64,000 nucleotides of DNA from Anas platyrhynchos (GCF_047663525.1 NC_092597.1:21468001-21532000), one strand, 5' to 3'. Shown: positions 35,732-50,827, counted from the stretch's first letter. Notes: a model not told the origin generated them from the letters alone. Translations and numbers: made by a program.

Positions 35732-38700
35732 AGTGTGTGTAGCATACACAAAATCATCAGGCACTTATTACAAACTTCTTGTATAGCTGCAGATGTCCCA
35801 TGGTAAAATGTAACAGAACAATCCTATAGGTATTGATCTAGTCTGGCACTTACCTGGACTTGTTGTTTTAATAATATAACCTGTTTTGCAAAGAAACATT
35901 GTACCCGTATTATAATCCTACCACACTAGATTGCAGAAACCAAGAGGGCTCGCCTGTAGTAATGTCCCTGTGTGTTTTATTAAAGCTGTATGGTTACTTG
36001 TAGTTAAGAAATAATGCTTTGTAGCAGCAGAGCAGTAGAAAAGCAGGAAGAAGAAAGCAATACTGTACATAAAATGACCTTTATATTACCCAACCTGGCA
36101 TGGGTCTCTATTGCAGAGGGTGCATGGAGAAGGGCTGATGCTAGAAAACATAAAAAAAAAAAACAAAAACCCTGTTTTGCACGTGCAAAAAAATAGTGTA
36201 TTGGGTCAAAGAAGTGATTTTTTTAATGAGTGAAAGAGAGACATAGAGAACTCGCATGAAATATTCAGAAAATATTAGCCTAGAAAATAGAACATTAACA
36301 AAATAAAATTAATATATTAAGTTATAATTGGAATATGTTTGACAAATTTGTTTTTACGTTCATACCTTTGAAAAATATAGAAACGGATTTTAGCTCATGT
36401 ATATTTTATATTAAAGAAAACAATACCCTAATGAATTGAAGACTATATATAAAGTTATATACAGTACTTTTGAACACATTCTGCTATGAATTATTTATAT
36501 AAGCCAAAGCTGTATGTTGTAGCTTTTTTGTAGAGTATAGTTTTATCTTATTTTGACTTTCTAGTTTTTGCTTTCAAAGATGAAAAGGAAAAACTTGCAG
36601 GCGGAACCTTGGGGGAAAAATAAGCCATGAACACTTATATGTAAATTTAAATTTGAGCCAAACTCTTTGTGTATATAGCATCTTAAATATATTATCACCT
36701 TTGGTGTAAGTACCTATGTATTGTACGTTCACCAGATTAAAAAGTATATTTTTGTGGATTGACGCCAACTTGAAAAAGGCGAGGTCCTTATTAAGTAGAG
36801 TATTCACTGTTTAATATTTACTATTTTGTTAAATATACTGTACTTTCTTTGGATTTTAATTATTATTAATATTATTATCCAGATTTTTCAGAGGGTGTAT
36901 AAAGGGGTTGTCCCCCTCACTGGTGGTGAATGTGTGCCGTTAAATTGTAATCTCTGTGCTGTATGGTTAAGCTTCATTATACATTTTATATATATGTATA
37001 TAAATAGCAAAGTGGCAAAAAAAAATCCGGTGTTAAGTTCATCCTGCATAAATATAAAAAATCTGTTACAACACATTTTAAGGCATCATTTTAAAACTGC
37101 CTCTTCTGAGGAGGAAAAAAAAACAGTGGAAAAAACTTGACCTAATTTCTTATGATAGGGAAATAACACATATCAGATGAGCACAAAAGGTTTTTTAAGT
37201 GGTAAGTGGTTTGGGATAAAACCTCAGCCTTCAGAACTAAACGCGCTGTTCCTCTTTGCTGCTTCCATCCAATAGAGCAAGGAATCCAGAGGCCCGTGGT
37301 GTTGTTGCAGCTGGCGAGGAGAAGTTTGGTTTGGGCTCGGATTCACCGCGTGGCGTTACCTGGGGTTTGCACAACCCAGCTGTGCTGTAAGGAGAAGGGT
37401 GAGGAGGGAGCTGGTGGCACTGTCTGCCCTTGGCTTTGTAGGCCCTGGGCAGGGCAGTGGGCGAGTGGTGGTGAAGGCTGGGTGTGAGCAGCAGCCACAG
37501 GAGCTGAGTTTGGTGTTGCAGGCTGTGCGACCTGGCTGGGTGCGAGTGGTTTTGTGTTAGGGAGCGTTGTTGCCTTGTAGAAATCTGATTCCAGTTCTGT
37601 GCCGTGCATCTCATCTCCCTGTGCACGTGCTCTTTTATACTGGGAACCAAAGGGAGTAGGTATTGGTAAATCTCACTGAGGTGGGTAGTTCTGAGGAAAA
37701 ACTAGAGCGTTGTGTTATTCCTGAAACCCCTTTAAAGTAATCCCTGTTATTTATAAAATAAAATTTGGCTTTCTTTTTTTTCTTAATCGCTCACTTGATA
37801 CTGTAAGTAAGAAGTATGGGAAATGAAAATCCGGTGCGGACAGCTATCTTGGCTGCTTGCTTTAATGTGTGATGGAAGAACAAAGTTAGGACGTACAGCT
37901 TCTAAAACCCACCGCGTGTTGTCATGGTAACTTCTGAAGTCGTACAGGTTTCAATTTGTTTCAGCCACTTAACTGTGGAAATCGTTCTCCATTTGCTGCA
38001 GTTCGTTATCAGTTTGCAGAAGCCGACAGGAAAACGAGACTTTTTTCTAACAGCAATTCAATTTCCAAAGTGACTGAATTCACTTACCACTACAGAGAAC
38101 CTTTTAATGCTTTGAAAAGTTATGTGATTTTTTTCATTATTTATGCACATCTATGAACTTTGCTGTACATCTGAGTGGGAGTTCTGCATTCACATTTACT
38201 GTCTATTTTCTTGTGTGCCTTATAAGATGGCTTTGCTGACTGTATCTCAATAGTCTTTATTTCTATGCAGGTTTTTAAACAGTAAGTACTATTGCTGTTT
38301 TCTTAAAGAAAAAAGCTACATAAGGGTTAGAGTTTGTATTGAAATTGCACCAGTGAATTTACAAAAACAAACAAAATGGTTCTTAAGAACTGATCCTGGG
38401 ACTGTTAACGTGTTGCCCAAACCCCTCCAACAGACTCGGCAGAACAAGTCTTTTGCAGACCTCCCGTGTCAGTGGGAGAATCTCATGCCATTAAATAAAT
38501 GGGAATCCTGATTTTTAGTAATGAGTAATGAACTTTGGAACATACTTTTTTAGGAATTGTTAAAAAAAAAAAAAAAAAGTTTTATAAAAAAAGACATAGC
38601 ACAGATATTTCAACAGTTGAAAAATACTTTTTTTAATTAAGTAAATATATTGAATGATGTTGCAAGTGGATCCAATCCTAGTTTGAACCCATTCAAGTCT

Positions 38701-39246
38701 GACTGATTTAAGATTTTTATCTTCTATCGTGACAGATCACCTCTCCATCTTTGAGCTCTCACTATAGTATTTAAAAATTCACATGTAATCAGGGATTCGT
38801 CAGAGAAAAATGCTTTAGCCTTTCCTTTCACTTAAAGGACACTAATGCATCAGAAACTTGCGAATTACTGTGCGCACAAGAAATACATAGTAAATAAGGA
38901 ACATAATAACTCCTAACAATTGATCATGGAAAGACATTAAATTAGAATGTGAAAGAAAGACTTAACAAATGTAAACATTTAAATCTTAGTAGAAACTTTC
39001 TTCACTTTGCTGTGCAAGAGAACACTGCTTTGCTATATTTAAAATGGCTTTTTTAAAAGAGATTTATGTATTTGGTAAATGTTTGTAGTCAACAGTTCAC
39101 AAAGAAGCTGTTCACGGTTTAATGATGATAAGCCGTTTGGCGGCACAAGCTGGACTTTGTTGCCATCCTTGAGACGAATCTTTTAAGAAAAAAAATAAGT
39201 TAATCTCAATTTTTTCCCTGAATGTGTTGTTTTTTCTTCAATATAC

Positions 39247-39252
39247 AATAAA
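39247..39252 (+). terminator. MEF2A: Distal candidate poly(A) signal of MEF2A
   Basis: AATAAA followed by T-rich sequence and a TGTTGTAAAATATTTGTATCC segment that could serve as the downstream element. It is the last + strand canonical signal before the converging LYSMD4 gene, apart from one in an A-rich run near 40100. Confidence 0.45.
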
Positions 39253-39737
39253 TATTCTAGTGAACTTTTTATCAAATGGTTAAGAAAAAATGCTAGAGGT
39301 TGTTGTAAAATATTTGTATCCTGCATTCACTAAAGTAAAGATACTGGCTTTTACTGTGTACTCCAGCCTCTGTCGTATTTGCAGAGCACGGTGTTTTGTG
39401 ACTTAGCGTGTGCTTCTCCTCCCTGCCCCCAGTACCTGAAATACTCACGAGCTTGCCTTGATGTAACTGGTTTTAAGTGGCAGACAGAGACAAGTTCCAC
39501 TAGGAACTTTTCTTTTTTTGGTTACGTGCACTTTACAGTCAAACTAAGACCTGGGGTGCTCTAAGACACCTGTTACAAAAGGGTTAGACACGAGCCAACC
39601 CCTGACAGCATGACCTGGCTTAAAGGGTCCAGTGCCAGGTGCTGCTCCTGCACACCCCAGCTCCTGTGGGACTGCTGCTCAGCTGTGCTGTACAGCAGCT
39701 TGTGGTAACAATACTGCCCCCCTCCCCTCAAAAAAAT

Positions 39738-39757
39738 CACACACACACACACACACA
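39738..39757. repeat. (CA)10 dinucleotide microsatellite
   Basis: Ten CA units between the converging 3' ends of MEF2A and LYSMD4. Confidence 0.95.
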
Positions 39758-39784
39758 GAAACCCACACATAGTCTGGGGTGGGT

Positions 39785-40882
39785 GAGCGCCCCTTGTGCT
39801 TTTATTTCATTTTCCTTTATTTAAAAATGTAGTAATTAATTACCCCTCTCCCCAACCATGAGAGATACTTTTTCCTTCACAGAAGAAAATACAAGGTTTG
39901 TTTTTTTTTTTCCAGTACAAGATACATTATGTGCCTCATTCACAAAATTAGTTCCCTCACGCTGTCCTGAGCCTTTTTTTGAAGGTTGCAGGAAGCCCAG
40001 GGAAGCCCGGGGTACTGGGTTAACACCACACGGTTCTGCTTGGTTTGTGTAATGGTCCTTGCCCCTTAGCGTTTGTTCTAAGCAAAAAAAAAAAAGTTAA
40101 AAAAAAAAATAAATGCTCTCAGGCTGCTCTTCCTCAGGCCAGGAAGGGATTGCCTCTGCACACCACCAGCTTGTGCTGCAGCATTCACCCAGCCTTGCTC
40201 ACAGAGCTTTAAAAGCAACAGAAAAGGCTTTCAAACCTACATACCACAGGCCTACCACCACTCCACAGCACTGCCTGGATGCCTGCTGCCGTGCTGAAGC
40301 AGTTGCTCGGATGATCTGAACCCTGACACACGCAAGGATTCTGCCCGGAGCTCTGCCTGCAAGACAGCAGCGCTCACGCTGCCTCTGAAGGGTTTCCTGC
40401 AGGAGAAAAGCTTGTGACGTGAGTCACCCCCAGTGTCCTTGTGTTGTGGCGCACCTCAGCTAATCCCCTCAAAGCCATGGCTTTAAGGGTAGGTACACCA
40501 GGACTGCCCCTCTGCAGGAGAGAAAGATGACAATTCAGCAAAAAAGTCCCCACTTCTATTCTAAGCAAAAAGTGTTTTCTTACAATACAAGCAGCTGCCC
40601 GCTTTCCCGTCACACTAATACTGCACTCTGTGTCACAGCAGTAAAGGGCTCAGCTTCTTCAGCAAGGCCATTTGTAAGAAATACCTGCAGCAAACAGGAG
40701 TGATTGCTTTAAAATACTTCCCCTCAACAGAGTTCACAAATGTTAAGCCAGCTGCCTCTTCATCGTTACAAGCAACAAAGCATCCTTATTCTTCCATAAA
40801 ACCACATCACCTCAGGTTCAGTCGAGTTCAGGACTACACCATCAGCTACTTTAAAAAAGAAATTAAAAAAATCTCTGTACTG
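39785..40882 (-). other. LYSMD4: LYSMD4 3' UTR (extent inferred)
   Basis: It runs from the LYSMD4 stop down to the minus-strand AATAAA pair at 39801-39821. It has a TGACGTGAGTCA word at 40418-40429 (CRE half-site plus AP-1-like) and no other supportable gene. The extent is a prediction from signals only. Confidence 0.5.
39801..39821 (-). terminator. LYSMD4: Candidate poly(A) signals of LYSMD4
   Basis: TTTATT occurs at 39801-39806 and at 39816-39821, which is AATAAA on the minus strand. They lie about 1.1 kb after the LYSMD4 stop. Cleavage would be just to their left, near 39780-39790. Confidence 0.5.
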
Positions 40883-41524
40883 TTATCCCCCCGATTGCAC
40901 TTGTGGCAAAGTCACAGGCTTATGGGCCTCAGTGCTGGGAGGAGGGGCTGTGTTTGGCTGCACCTCCCCCTTAGGATTTTTTTCTACCTCTGAGCTTTGT
41001 AGTGGTTTCCCTTCCAATCCATCTGCTGAGATGTTTGAGGTTAGTGTTGTGTTGGAGGTATGAGCTGCGGCGCCATTCTCTTGGGTTTTAAAATAGATGA
41101 TGTAAAATACCGGCAGGACGATCCCTATCAGGAGCATCACGAACACGGCGTTCCACCACTGGATCCCCCAGTCCGCACCAGTGCTGGGCTCCCGCTTCCC
41201 CGACTCACAGAGCGGCCTCTCCAGCGCCTCCGTGCAGTACTCGGCGTTCAGCTGGACCTCCGCCCGCACGGCCTCCTGGATGCTCTGGTCGATCCCCTTG
41301 AAGTAGTCGCTCAGGTGGCTGCCCTCAGAGCTGCCGGCATCAGCCTCGGGCTCCGGAAGGTCCACGAGCGTCACGCCGCTGGGGCTGTGCGGGGCTGGGG
41401 CTGGCCTCAGCTCCTGGCTGCTCTCGGTCAGCAGCCCGTGGGGCTTCACCGGGATCTTGATGGACTTCAGCGCGTACAGGTCCTGCTCCCTGATGAAGTT
41501 GTTGACGCGTTTGATATCCGCCAC
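40883..41524 (-). CDS. LYSMD4: LYSMD4 exon 2: second half of LysM, membrane segment, C-terminus
   Basis: The exon encodes VADIKRVNNFIREQDLYALK to the C-terminal LPQVQSGG and TAA, 213 residues (protein residues 73-285). The first 30 residues finish the LysM fold (VADIKRVNNF...LYALKSIKIPV). A single hydrophobic segment (WNAVFVMLLIGIVLPVFYIIYF, about 195-217) follows a conserved acidic/amphipathic part (LSDYFKGIDQSIQEAVR). After the membrane segment there are two N-glycosylation sequons (NTT, NIS), which suggests that the C-terminal tail is lumenal or outside and the LysM on the other side. The acceptor is GCTGCAG. Neighbouring MEF2A supports LYSMD4 over its paralogue LYSMD3. Confidence 0.93.
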   Translation of the reverse strand: MADIKRVNNFIREQDLYALKSIKIPVKPHGLLTESSQELRPAPAPHSPSGVTLVDLPEPEADAGSSEGSHLSDYFKGIDQSIQEAVRAEVQLNAEYCTEALERPLCESGKREPSTGADWGIQWWNAVFVMLLIGIVLPVFYIIYFKTQENGAAAHTSNTTLTSNISADGLEGKPLQSSEVEKNPKGEVQPNTAPPPSTEAHKPVTLPQVQSGG

Positions 41525-43778
<2,254 letters not shown>

Positions 43779-43936
43779 TCACGGGGCGCTCACAGCCCGC
43801 TCACAGCCGCACCGGCGGCGCCCCGCAGCCCCCCCGCACCTCAAATCGCCTCAGCGCCGCCCCGCCGGGAGCGCCCCGTCAGGGCTCCCCTCAGCGCCGC
43901 GCACCTCAACCTACCGCCCCTCTGCCCCGCCTTCCC

Positions 43937-43941
43937 ATTGG
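43937..43941 (-). promoter_or_regulatory. LYSMD4: CCAAT box (NF-Y type), minus orientation
   Basis: ATTGG on the + strand within CCCATTGGCTCG reads CCAAT on the minus strand, about 200 bp upstream of the LYSMD4 ATG. The flanking bases match the NF-Y preference (CCAATGG/CCAATSR). Confidence 0.55.
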
Positions 43942-43979
43942 CTCGCAGCGCCGGGAGGCGGGACCTCAGCGCCAGCCGG

Positions 43980-43984
43980 CCAAT
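43980..43984 (+). promoter_or_regulatory. LYSMD4: CCAAT box (NF-Y type), plus orientation
   Basis: GGCCAATGGGAG on the + strand, 43 bp from the opposite-facing CCAAT box. Paired CCAAT boxes at 30-45 bp spacing are typical of NF-Y promoters and of bidirectional promoters. Confidence 0.5.
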
Positions 43985-44170
43985 GGGAGGAGGCGGAGCA
44001 GAGCGGCAGCGGGTTTGGTTGAGCGCTGGAACGTGGCCGGCGGGAGGGCGCCGCTTAAAGGGGCCGCGGCTCTGCCTCCAGGGACAGCGCCCCCTGGCGG
44101 GAGGCCCCGGGGCTGACGGAGGCGCTGTGGTGAGGCAGGGCCGGGGGGGGGGCGGGGCAATGCGAGGCCG

Positions 44171-47100
44171 TCCCCTCAGCGCTGCCCGGCCCCTTCAGCC
44201 CTACGGGCCTTCAAACTATCCGATTTTACCTCAAAATATCATACCTGTTCTCACCTCTGTAAGAATTCTGCTCCTAGCAGAGTGGGATTATTCCACTATG
44301 AGTTAATTCACACAACAAAGATTCATTTTCCTGAAAAAAAAGCACCATGACGGGAGGCTTTCCAAAACACCTTAGAGAATTACCTGCCGTCTCCAGGCTT
44401 TTTCAGTGTAAGCGTCCTCCACTGAGCTTTCTGTTTGTAACCGCTCAGGTTCAGCCTCGTGTCATTCCCAAGCAGCATTTGCTGGCTCCCCGGCCTTTTC
44501 TGAGCCATTGCAGCTCACGCAGGACAGCCCAACCCCACAGCGCAGAGCAGCACGGCCCCTCTGCACTGCTGAAGCTGAATTTATGCAAACTGTGGTCAAT
44601 GTGGAGAGCACAATCGTTCTTACCAAGAAACAACTGCCTGTTCTGTAGGAGAGCTGACGCTGGCTCCAGGCCAGCTGGATGGGGGATGTCGTCATGCCCA
44701 AGCATTAGGATGTTTTTGTTGTCCACAGATATGTTGTGAGAGCTGCACAGACACGAACAACTGAAGCCTGTCTGAGAGCTGAATGCTTTTGTCATTATAC
44801 ACATTTAACCAACATAATTGTCATATGTGCCCTGAACTCCAGAAAGAAATCCTCCTACTCCTGATTTATGTCAATGCAGAGGGCAACAGAACTGAAAAGT
44901 CTTTCCCTTAATCCCAAGTGGCAGTGGCTGTGACGCTGGGCACCAGCCAACATTCACATGGACGCAAATTCCTTCCTGGGAAATGTCACGGTTAATGTCA
45001 TTCTGATAAAGAATCACAACTTCAGTGAAGGTCTTGGTTCTGGCTTTTCCAGAAGAGCATGAACTGGAATAGGGTTCTCTCCTTTCTTGTCCCTGTGACT
45101 CCTTCAAGCTCTTTTTGCTCAGACCCAGAGTTGCTGTTCTCTTCCTCACTTCTGCTTTGTTTTTTTGCAGGCTCCCTTCAGAAGTGTTTTCATTTCACAC
45201 ATATTCCTTGTGTATTTCTTTGTTTCTCTTTAGGCAGCCTTCTGTACTTTGCCATCAAATCTATTATTTGGATTCCAGGTCACTCAGCGATAGTCTGAGT
45301 TCTGCACTTGGGAAAACTAGTAACTTAACATACAGCTTAGAGAAAGCAGTTTTTTGTATTGCTATTCAATTAATTCACTCATCCACAGATGGGCTGTTTC
45401 ACACATCCACATTTGCACATTGGTGCTACCTGATGTTTGGGCTACGGCTGCTCAGGTTGGCATCTGATGGTTTCCAACAGCCCAGCACTAGTAGGAGTGA
45501 AGATTGCAATTCATAAATCACCAGGGCCACCATTAATTGTGACCTGACCCATGATTTAAGATTAATAAAAGCAAGACAGAGTTAAATTATTCACCAATTT
45601 CCTCTGCCACACGGGCTATTAACAAGAAAAATGTAGAACGAAGAGCAGTCAATAAAAGATGGAGGAGGAACCCTCACAAATACTCAACTACAGCCCTGAC
45701 ACCACGTACACCACAAGCTGAAGAAATACTTTAGCATCCACTTCTTAATTTCAACCAGTTATTCCAGTCTAGTTTAGCATCTATAGGGGAAGACTGTAAT
45801 ACATCACTGTGAGGCAAGAGGAATCTACCGATATTTCTGATATCACTGCATTATATATGTGTGTATATATATATCAATAAGTATTCCTTTCTATCTTTAT
45901 TTTGATGTTTCCTGTTGGGAGACTGGGAACGCAGCTGTAGCTAACTGCATCCATATTCAGGACATCGCATTATAAAAATTATGAAGCCTCTATTGCAAAT
46001 AATTTACAAATGTTAGGCTTTGCTCTGGTTTTGGACTTACGTAGCACAACTGATTTCAATGAAGATACCCCCTGTGTTAAAGGCAGAAGCACGAGCCAAA
46101 TACAACGAAATGATACTCTCCCTGGTGTCTGGCGTGACTAAGCTTATGTGGGAACTATGTACACATGATTGAATTATAAACACAGCAACAAGTTTAAAAA
46201 CTAGGTACACTAGGCACAAAACGCCAGGAAGAAAACCTCAGTGAAATTAAATTCATTATAGGTGTATACTTAATATAGCTAATTGAGCTATGGAGGTTAC
46301 TCTGAGTGCATGTTTGGCACTGTTACACCTTGCCTCTTTCCATGGTGTCTCCTGTTGGAAGCACTCGTCTAGCTCAGCAGGTTCCAAACTCAGCCACGGG
46401 CAACTCCATGCACAAGCACTACTCCTGCTGTTGTCTGCCCTCGAAAAGTCTTGGGCTGAAACTTGGCAGCCTCAGGAACGAGCTGACAGGTTAGGTGGTG
46501 GCATCTGGAAAGAAGCACAAAATCCGTGTCTCCCCTCTGTAACGTAACAGAAATTATATTAAGGACCCAGATTCATTGACTCATCTCCAGCTCAGACAAC
46601 AAATGACTCTCACCTACAAGGACTACATCTGCAACTCTCACATACACTGGGACTCTGAGGATTGAGGCTTTCATCTTGGGAACCACACTGCAGATCTGAA
46701 CAGCACTGCCGTCTCCTGGAGGAGATAATGTGTCTTTGCTCAGAGATCTAGTTCTGGGCTTGGCTTCTATCAAGCAGCACCATTTGGCAGGGGCTGCCTG
46801 GTTTATGTGATAGCAGAGACTGAATTACTTAAGAAAAACAGAGACTTACTCTTTATATAAAAACAAATGACAAATTAAAAGTGGTTTTAATTTTGCAGTT
46901 CATATTTTCTTGGGAATGTGCCAAATCCTGGAGCCCATACTCCACACCCTGTCCTTCTGGAGGAATTTGGCTAGGGGAAGCACTGTAAGATTTGTTCCCT
47001 TTCCTCTCCCTTACTCTTAAAATCCTGAGTACTAGTAAAATCCCTCCCCTTCGCCCCCCTTCCTGCAACTGGTAAATTGTGAAGAACAGGAATGTTCCTG

Positions 47101-48950
47101 GGAAGAAACCCAGGCTGAATCGCATTCAGAACAAGTCAAAGATTTCTTGCATAGCTGAAGCATGTGTTTGCAATCCCCAACTGCTGGAGCACATAAGCCC
47201 TGCCAGCGTATGTTTTCCCTTCAGATGTTCTCAGAGAGCTCGAAGCAGTGTCTAGGGCACCCTGTGGACAACATTTTGCGCAGGCATTGCTCCTTTTGCC
47301 CAAGCTGTTAATGGTGCCAAGGCCAAAAAGGTTCTCAGTGAAGGTACAGCAAACAGGCGGCAGCACTTCTCCAGGACCCTGCGTTAGTGATGGTCAGAGC
47401 CATCGGTCTGCATGACCCTGAGCCACAAACCGGCTCCATTTGGGCCAGTCAGTTTGGCTGCTGGCACCAACCTATCACCCCAGGCTTCAGGCAGCTTCTA
47501 GGGCTAATGAACTCTGGTGTAATTAGAATGTAGAGCCCCAACAAAGTACTGCCCAGCACAGAAAGAAAAAAACTGATTAAAACCGTAATGAATGCCCAAA
47601 AGGTAAATTATAACTGTTGGGATGCAACAGCTAGCCAGTAGATACATCCTGTTCTCCCTTCTGCCCGAGAGCTGCCACTGATCTAGAGGGGATTTAAATC
47701 TTCCACTCAGTGATTCAAAACTGGAACGTGACATGGCCAAGGAGGATGGGAGCTGGGGACCGAGACACTGGTTGGAAAAACACTGCTTCGGCATATTTGT
47801 GAGGAAACTTTTGTCCTTGGCACCACGCAGCGTGCAGTACATTACAGGAGCACAAAGTGAGTCCTTGCTCAAGCTGGTGCTGATAGTGGGGAAAGGCAGG
47901 TTGATGAAAGCATCACTTGTCTTTCCAATGACCTTATCATGTGAGCTGAGCTTGCCAAGAGCTGTCTCTCGCTCTGTGCTCCTCATGGTCCGAGCCAACA
48001 AGCCTGAACACACTGTGCTGATACCTGATATTGCTCAGCATTGCATGGCAGTCTCTGATCATCGCACACATCCTTGCAGAATGGGATGATGACTTTTCTG
48101 TGCTTTTCTGAAAGTCACATGCATCCTTCCTATCTCCAGCTTGTCTCACTTCCAAACATGTCCAGTTCCACTCTGCAGTTTCTTGAATGTAACGTGTCCC
48201 AGGGAAGGCCCTGAGCTTGCAGGAGGAACAGAGAAAACAGAGAGGTCTTTCAGTGCATGATCTTTGACCTCAGTACATGAGTGGCTGTGCTGTGCTCAGC
48301 TTGGCTCTCCATGCTCCCCAGTAGAGTTCCTACCTCTTTACTGGTGCATTGCAACAACAGTAAGAAAGTAACACTGGGGGGGGACAGCAGCATGCCTTGC
48401 TTTCTTGTCAAACTCACAGGAACTTGTGGTTGTGGTGCCTTCCAAGGTCTTGTGGAACTGAGGTGTCCCAAGATTTGAGGGTCACTGCGCTGGGCACAAG
48501 CCCAAAGCAACCGCTACAGCTGATGGTGCTATGGGAAAAGCATGTCCTAGGAGAGAGGATCTTTGTGGCCTCATAGGACAGGTCATCAGCACTGAAACCT
48601 GTGCTTTTGTCACCATGCCTACTCTTTCTCCAGTTCCTGCAGTCCCTGCCCAAGCAGTTTGTGCTCGTGTTACAAAGAACACACAACTGGCAGACCATGA
48701 GAACATTGTCTGCAATAGCAAGTACAGCCAGAACGAAAATGCCAGGGCTTAGTTCAGACCCTACTGCTCACCACTGTACCAGCCCTGCTGAGCTTGTGGA
48801 AATGAAGGCAGGATGGAGTCTAGCTTATGACTTTCAGTGAGGTGACATGAAAATAAATGCTCTTACTTGACTGCACCAGGAAGAAAGATGTAGGGTTCAT
48901 CTGATACCATTTTTTCGGAATGTTCAGATAATGGCGAAAAGGCTTGGCAG
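44171..48950. other. Intergenic, upstream of LYSMD4
   Basis: No exon, RNA gene or clear mobile element is supported. The open frames found on both strands are of chance length. A TA/TG microsatellite lies at 45851-45874. Confidence 0.7.
45851..45874. repeat. TA/TG microsatellite
   Basis: Short imperfect TATATA/TGTG run. Confidence 0.7.
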
Positions 48951-48954
48951 AGGT

Positions 48955-49040
48955 GTTAAAAGCTTTGTTTTCAAAGTAGGAGCATTGAGGTCAGGGAATT
49001 AGCCCTAAATCACAAAGCAAGGCTCTGGGATTTTTTAGAC
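48955..49040 (+). repeat. Possible MIR-like SINE fossil
   Basis: The order of words 'gcattgaggtcagggaatta', 'cctaaatcacaaagcaaggc' and 'tctgggatttt' follows the MIR core (gaggctcagagaggttaa ... ccaaggtcacacagc ... gagctgggattc). It is very diverged. Confidence 0.35.
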
Positions 49041-50049
49041 AGGAATATTTCAAGAGCAGGATGTCTTCTTCACTGCTCTATGTGAGCAGAATTTCAGGAG
49101 CTGCTTTTGCAAAGGATTTGCCTGGTCCTTCACATCAGCAGTGCCCATCGTGGTGTCTGAGTGGTATGGACCCAAGCTAATGCTGGAAATGGCAAGAAAT
49201 TAAAAAAAAAACAAACAAAAAACACAGCAAAAGCCAGCCCAGACACCAAAAATGATGGATGGATTAGAATGAGGGATGGGAAACAAAACAGCCCTGTTCC
49301 ACATGAGTAATTAAAAAAAAAAAAAAGATAAAATCAGATAAGTGCCCAGATAGGAAAAGCATTTTCTGTAACCGAGGCTGTTACTTTAATTGGAAAGTGC
49401 TGTTAACACAACTGCCTGATGGAGGCAAGTGCAAGAGCACAGCAGGGCTGTTGCAGATCTGCAAGTAAACAGCCAAATTGCATCTCTCAGCTTCAATCTG
49501 TGAATATCTGAAGCCAAAAGAACAGCTTTAAATTTAAAACTTCTGTTGGAGCTCATGCTTCAATTGGGCTTTGTGCCAGGACATGCAAAGACTTAGGGCA
49601 TTAAGAGTCTTGTGTAGAAGAAAAGACAGTGGGGAGTCATTTGAGCTGGCTAGTAATGCACTGAGCTATAGCAGGATCTGCCTTCATTCCCTTTAAACCA
49701 ACTTGTGGGAGGAAAATAGTGAAAACTAAGATTTTATCACTTGTAACTGTTACACGGCAAAAGCTAGGGCTAAGCATGGCTCTGGCTGATACAACTCCTG
49801 AGTCCTGCACACAGAACAAAAGGGTCCCAGCCCCAAGCTGGCTCTGCCCTTTCATTAACGGGGTAGCAAAGAAGCCCCTGAAGATGACAGAAACTACAAA
49901 GCACCATTAAAGACATCCAAGGAGCTGCTCTGTTGGCTGTTGTCTTCTGTTCACTTTGAACCATAATCTCAGGGAATTCTTGTTTTGCCCAAGAGCTCGA
50001 AGTGCCTAATAAAGCTGCAGCCACACAATGCTGTGATGGTGCCTCTGCT

Positions 50050-50137
50050 ATTCCCCGAGTTACAGGGAAGTGAACTGATTCACCCAGGGCCGCACAACGT
50101 GTTGGCACGTCAGCACAGCCTGAATCCCAGCTCTGGG
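50050..50137 (+). repeat. Probable MIR-type SINE fossil
   Basis: The stretch with 'acagggaagtgaactgattc', 'acccagggccgcacaacgtg' and 'cctgaatcccagctctg' matches the amniote MIR core in order and spacing. MIR elements are old tRNA-derived SINEs surviving as short remnants in birds. Confidence 0.45.
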
Positions 50138-50827
50138 AATTGGGGGTAGGCAAGCATTTAGCAATGAAAGATGTGTCCGCCTGTCTGTAACGATCTGGTA
50201 ATGCTGCGATTTCAAACTGTGAACAGTAGCAAAGGAACACAAACACTACCAGCATGACCACCAGGTACCAAACAAAGCACAAGAAGCCAGATCAGCTTCT
50301 TGTAGAGGAAAGGAGGAAGAGCTGAATGATGCCTTTTGCTGTGGGCTGTGTCTCTGCTGGTTAATGCTGCAGTTTTCTGGGTCTTTGCACAGGCAGGGCT
50401 TAGATGGACAGGCTGAGAATAATTACCAGGAGTCAGTGCAATCCTTCCCTGGGACTCTTCACTGCCAGAAGCTGCTCTGCAATATTCCCAGCTGCTTCCC
50501 TAAGTATCTGACAGATCGGACAAAATTAAAGAAACATGGGCTTTGGGCTTCAAGGCCATTGGGAAGTAACTAATCGGGCTCCCAGCTGAGCCAAATGCAA
50601 GGAAGAACATCGTTAGCAATAAATCTTCTCTAATTGGAGCCAAGGAACGGATATTTTCTTACGGGAAAACCTTCCCCTCTCCTCTGGGCCACATTGCCCA
50701 TGAGGAGAGTGACCTCAGTGGGCAGTGGAGGACTTTTATTGTGAGTGCCAGGGACCTACCTTCTCAAGCAATAGAAGAAAATGCCACTGCAAAAGTTTCA
50801 CAGATGGGAAGGAAAAAGAAAAAATAA

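Larger units (their letters stand above)
35586..39275 (+). other. MEF2A: MEF2A 3' UTR (3' end uncertain)
   Basis: AU-rich, stop-dense sequence following the MEF2A stop, especially from 35640 to 37140. Candidate poly(A) signals AATAAA occur at 36302, 37757, 38494 and 39247. Three Pumilio-type words TGTATATA occur at 35682, 36670 and 36995. A GC-richer stretch at 37240-37640 interrupts it. The most distal signal would give a 3.7-kb UTR, similar in scale to mammals; which sites are used cannot be told from sequence. Confidence 0.6.

Noticed and set aside
40418..40429. CRE/AP-1-like palindrome TGACGTGAGTCA
   Set aside because: It lies in the predicted LYSMD4 3' UTR, away from any promoter; a single motif is not enough for a regulatory call.
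49770..50282. 170-codon minus-strand open frame
   Set aside because: No family signature, and it runs across the MIR-like fossil in antisense.
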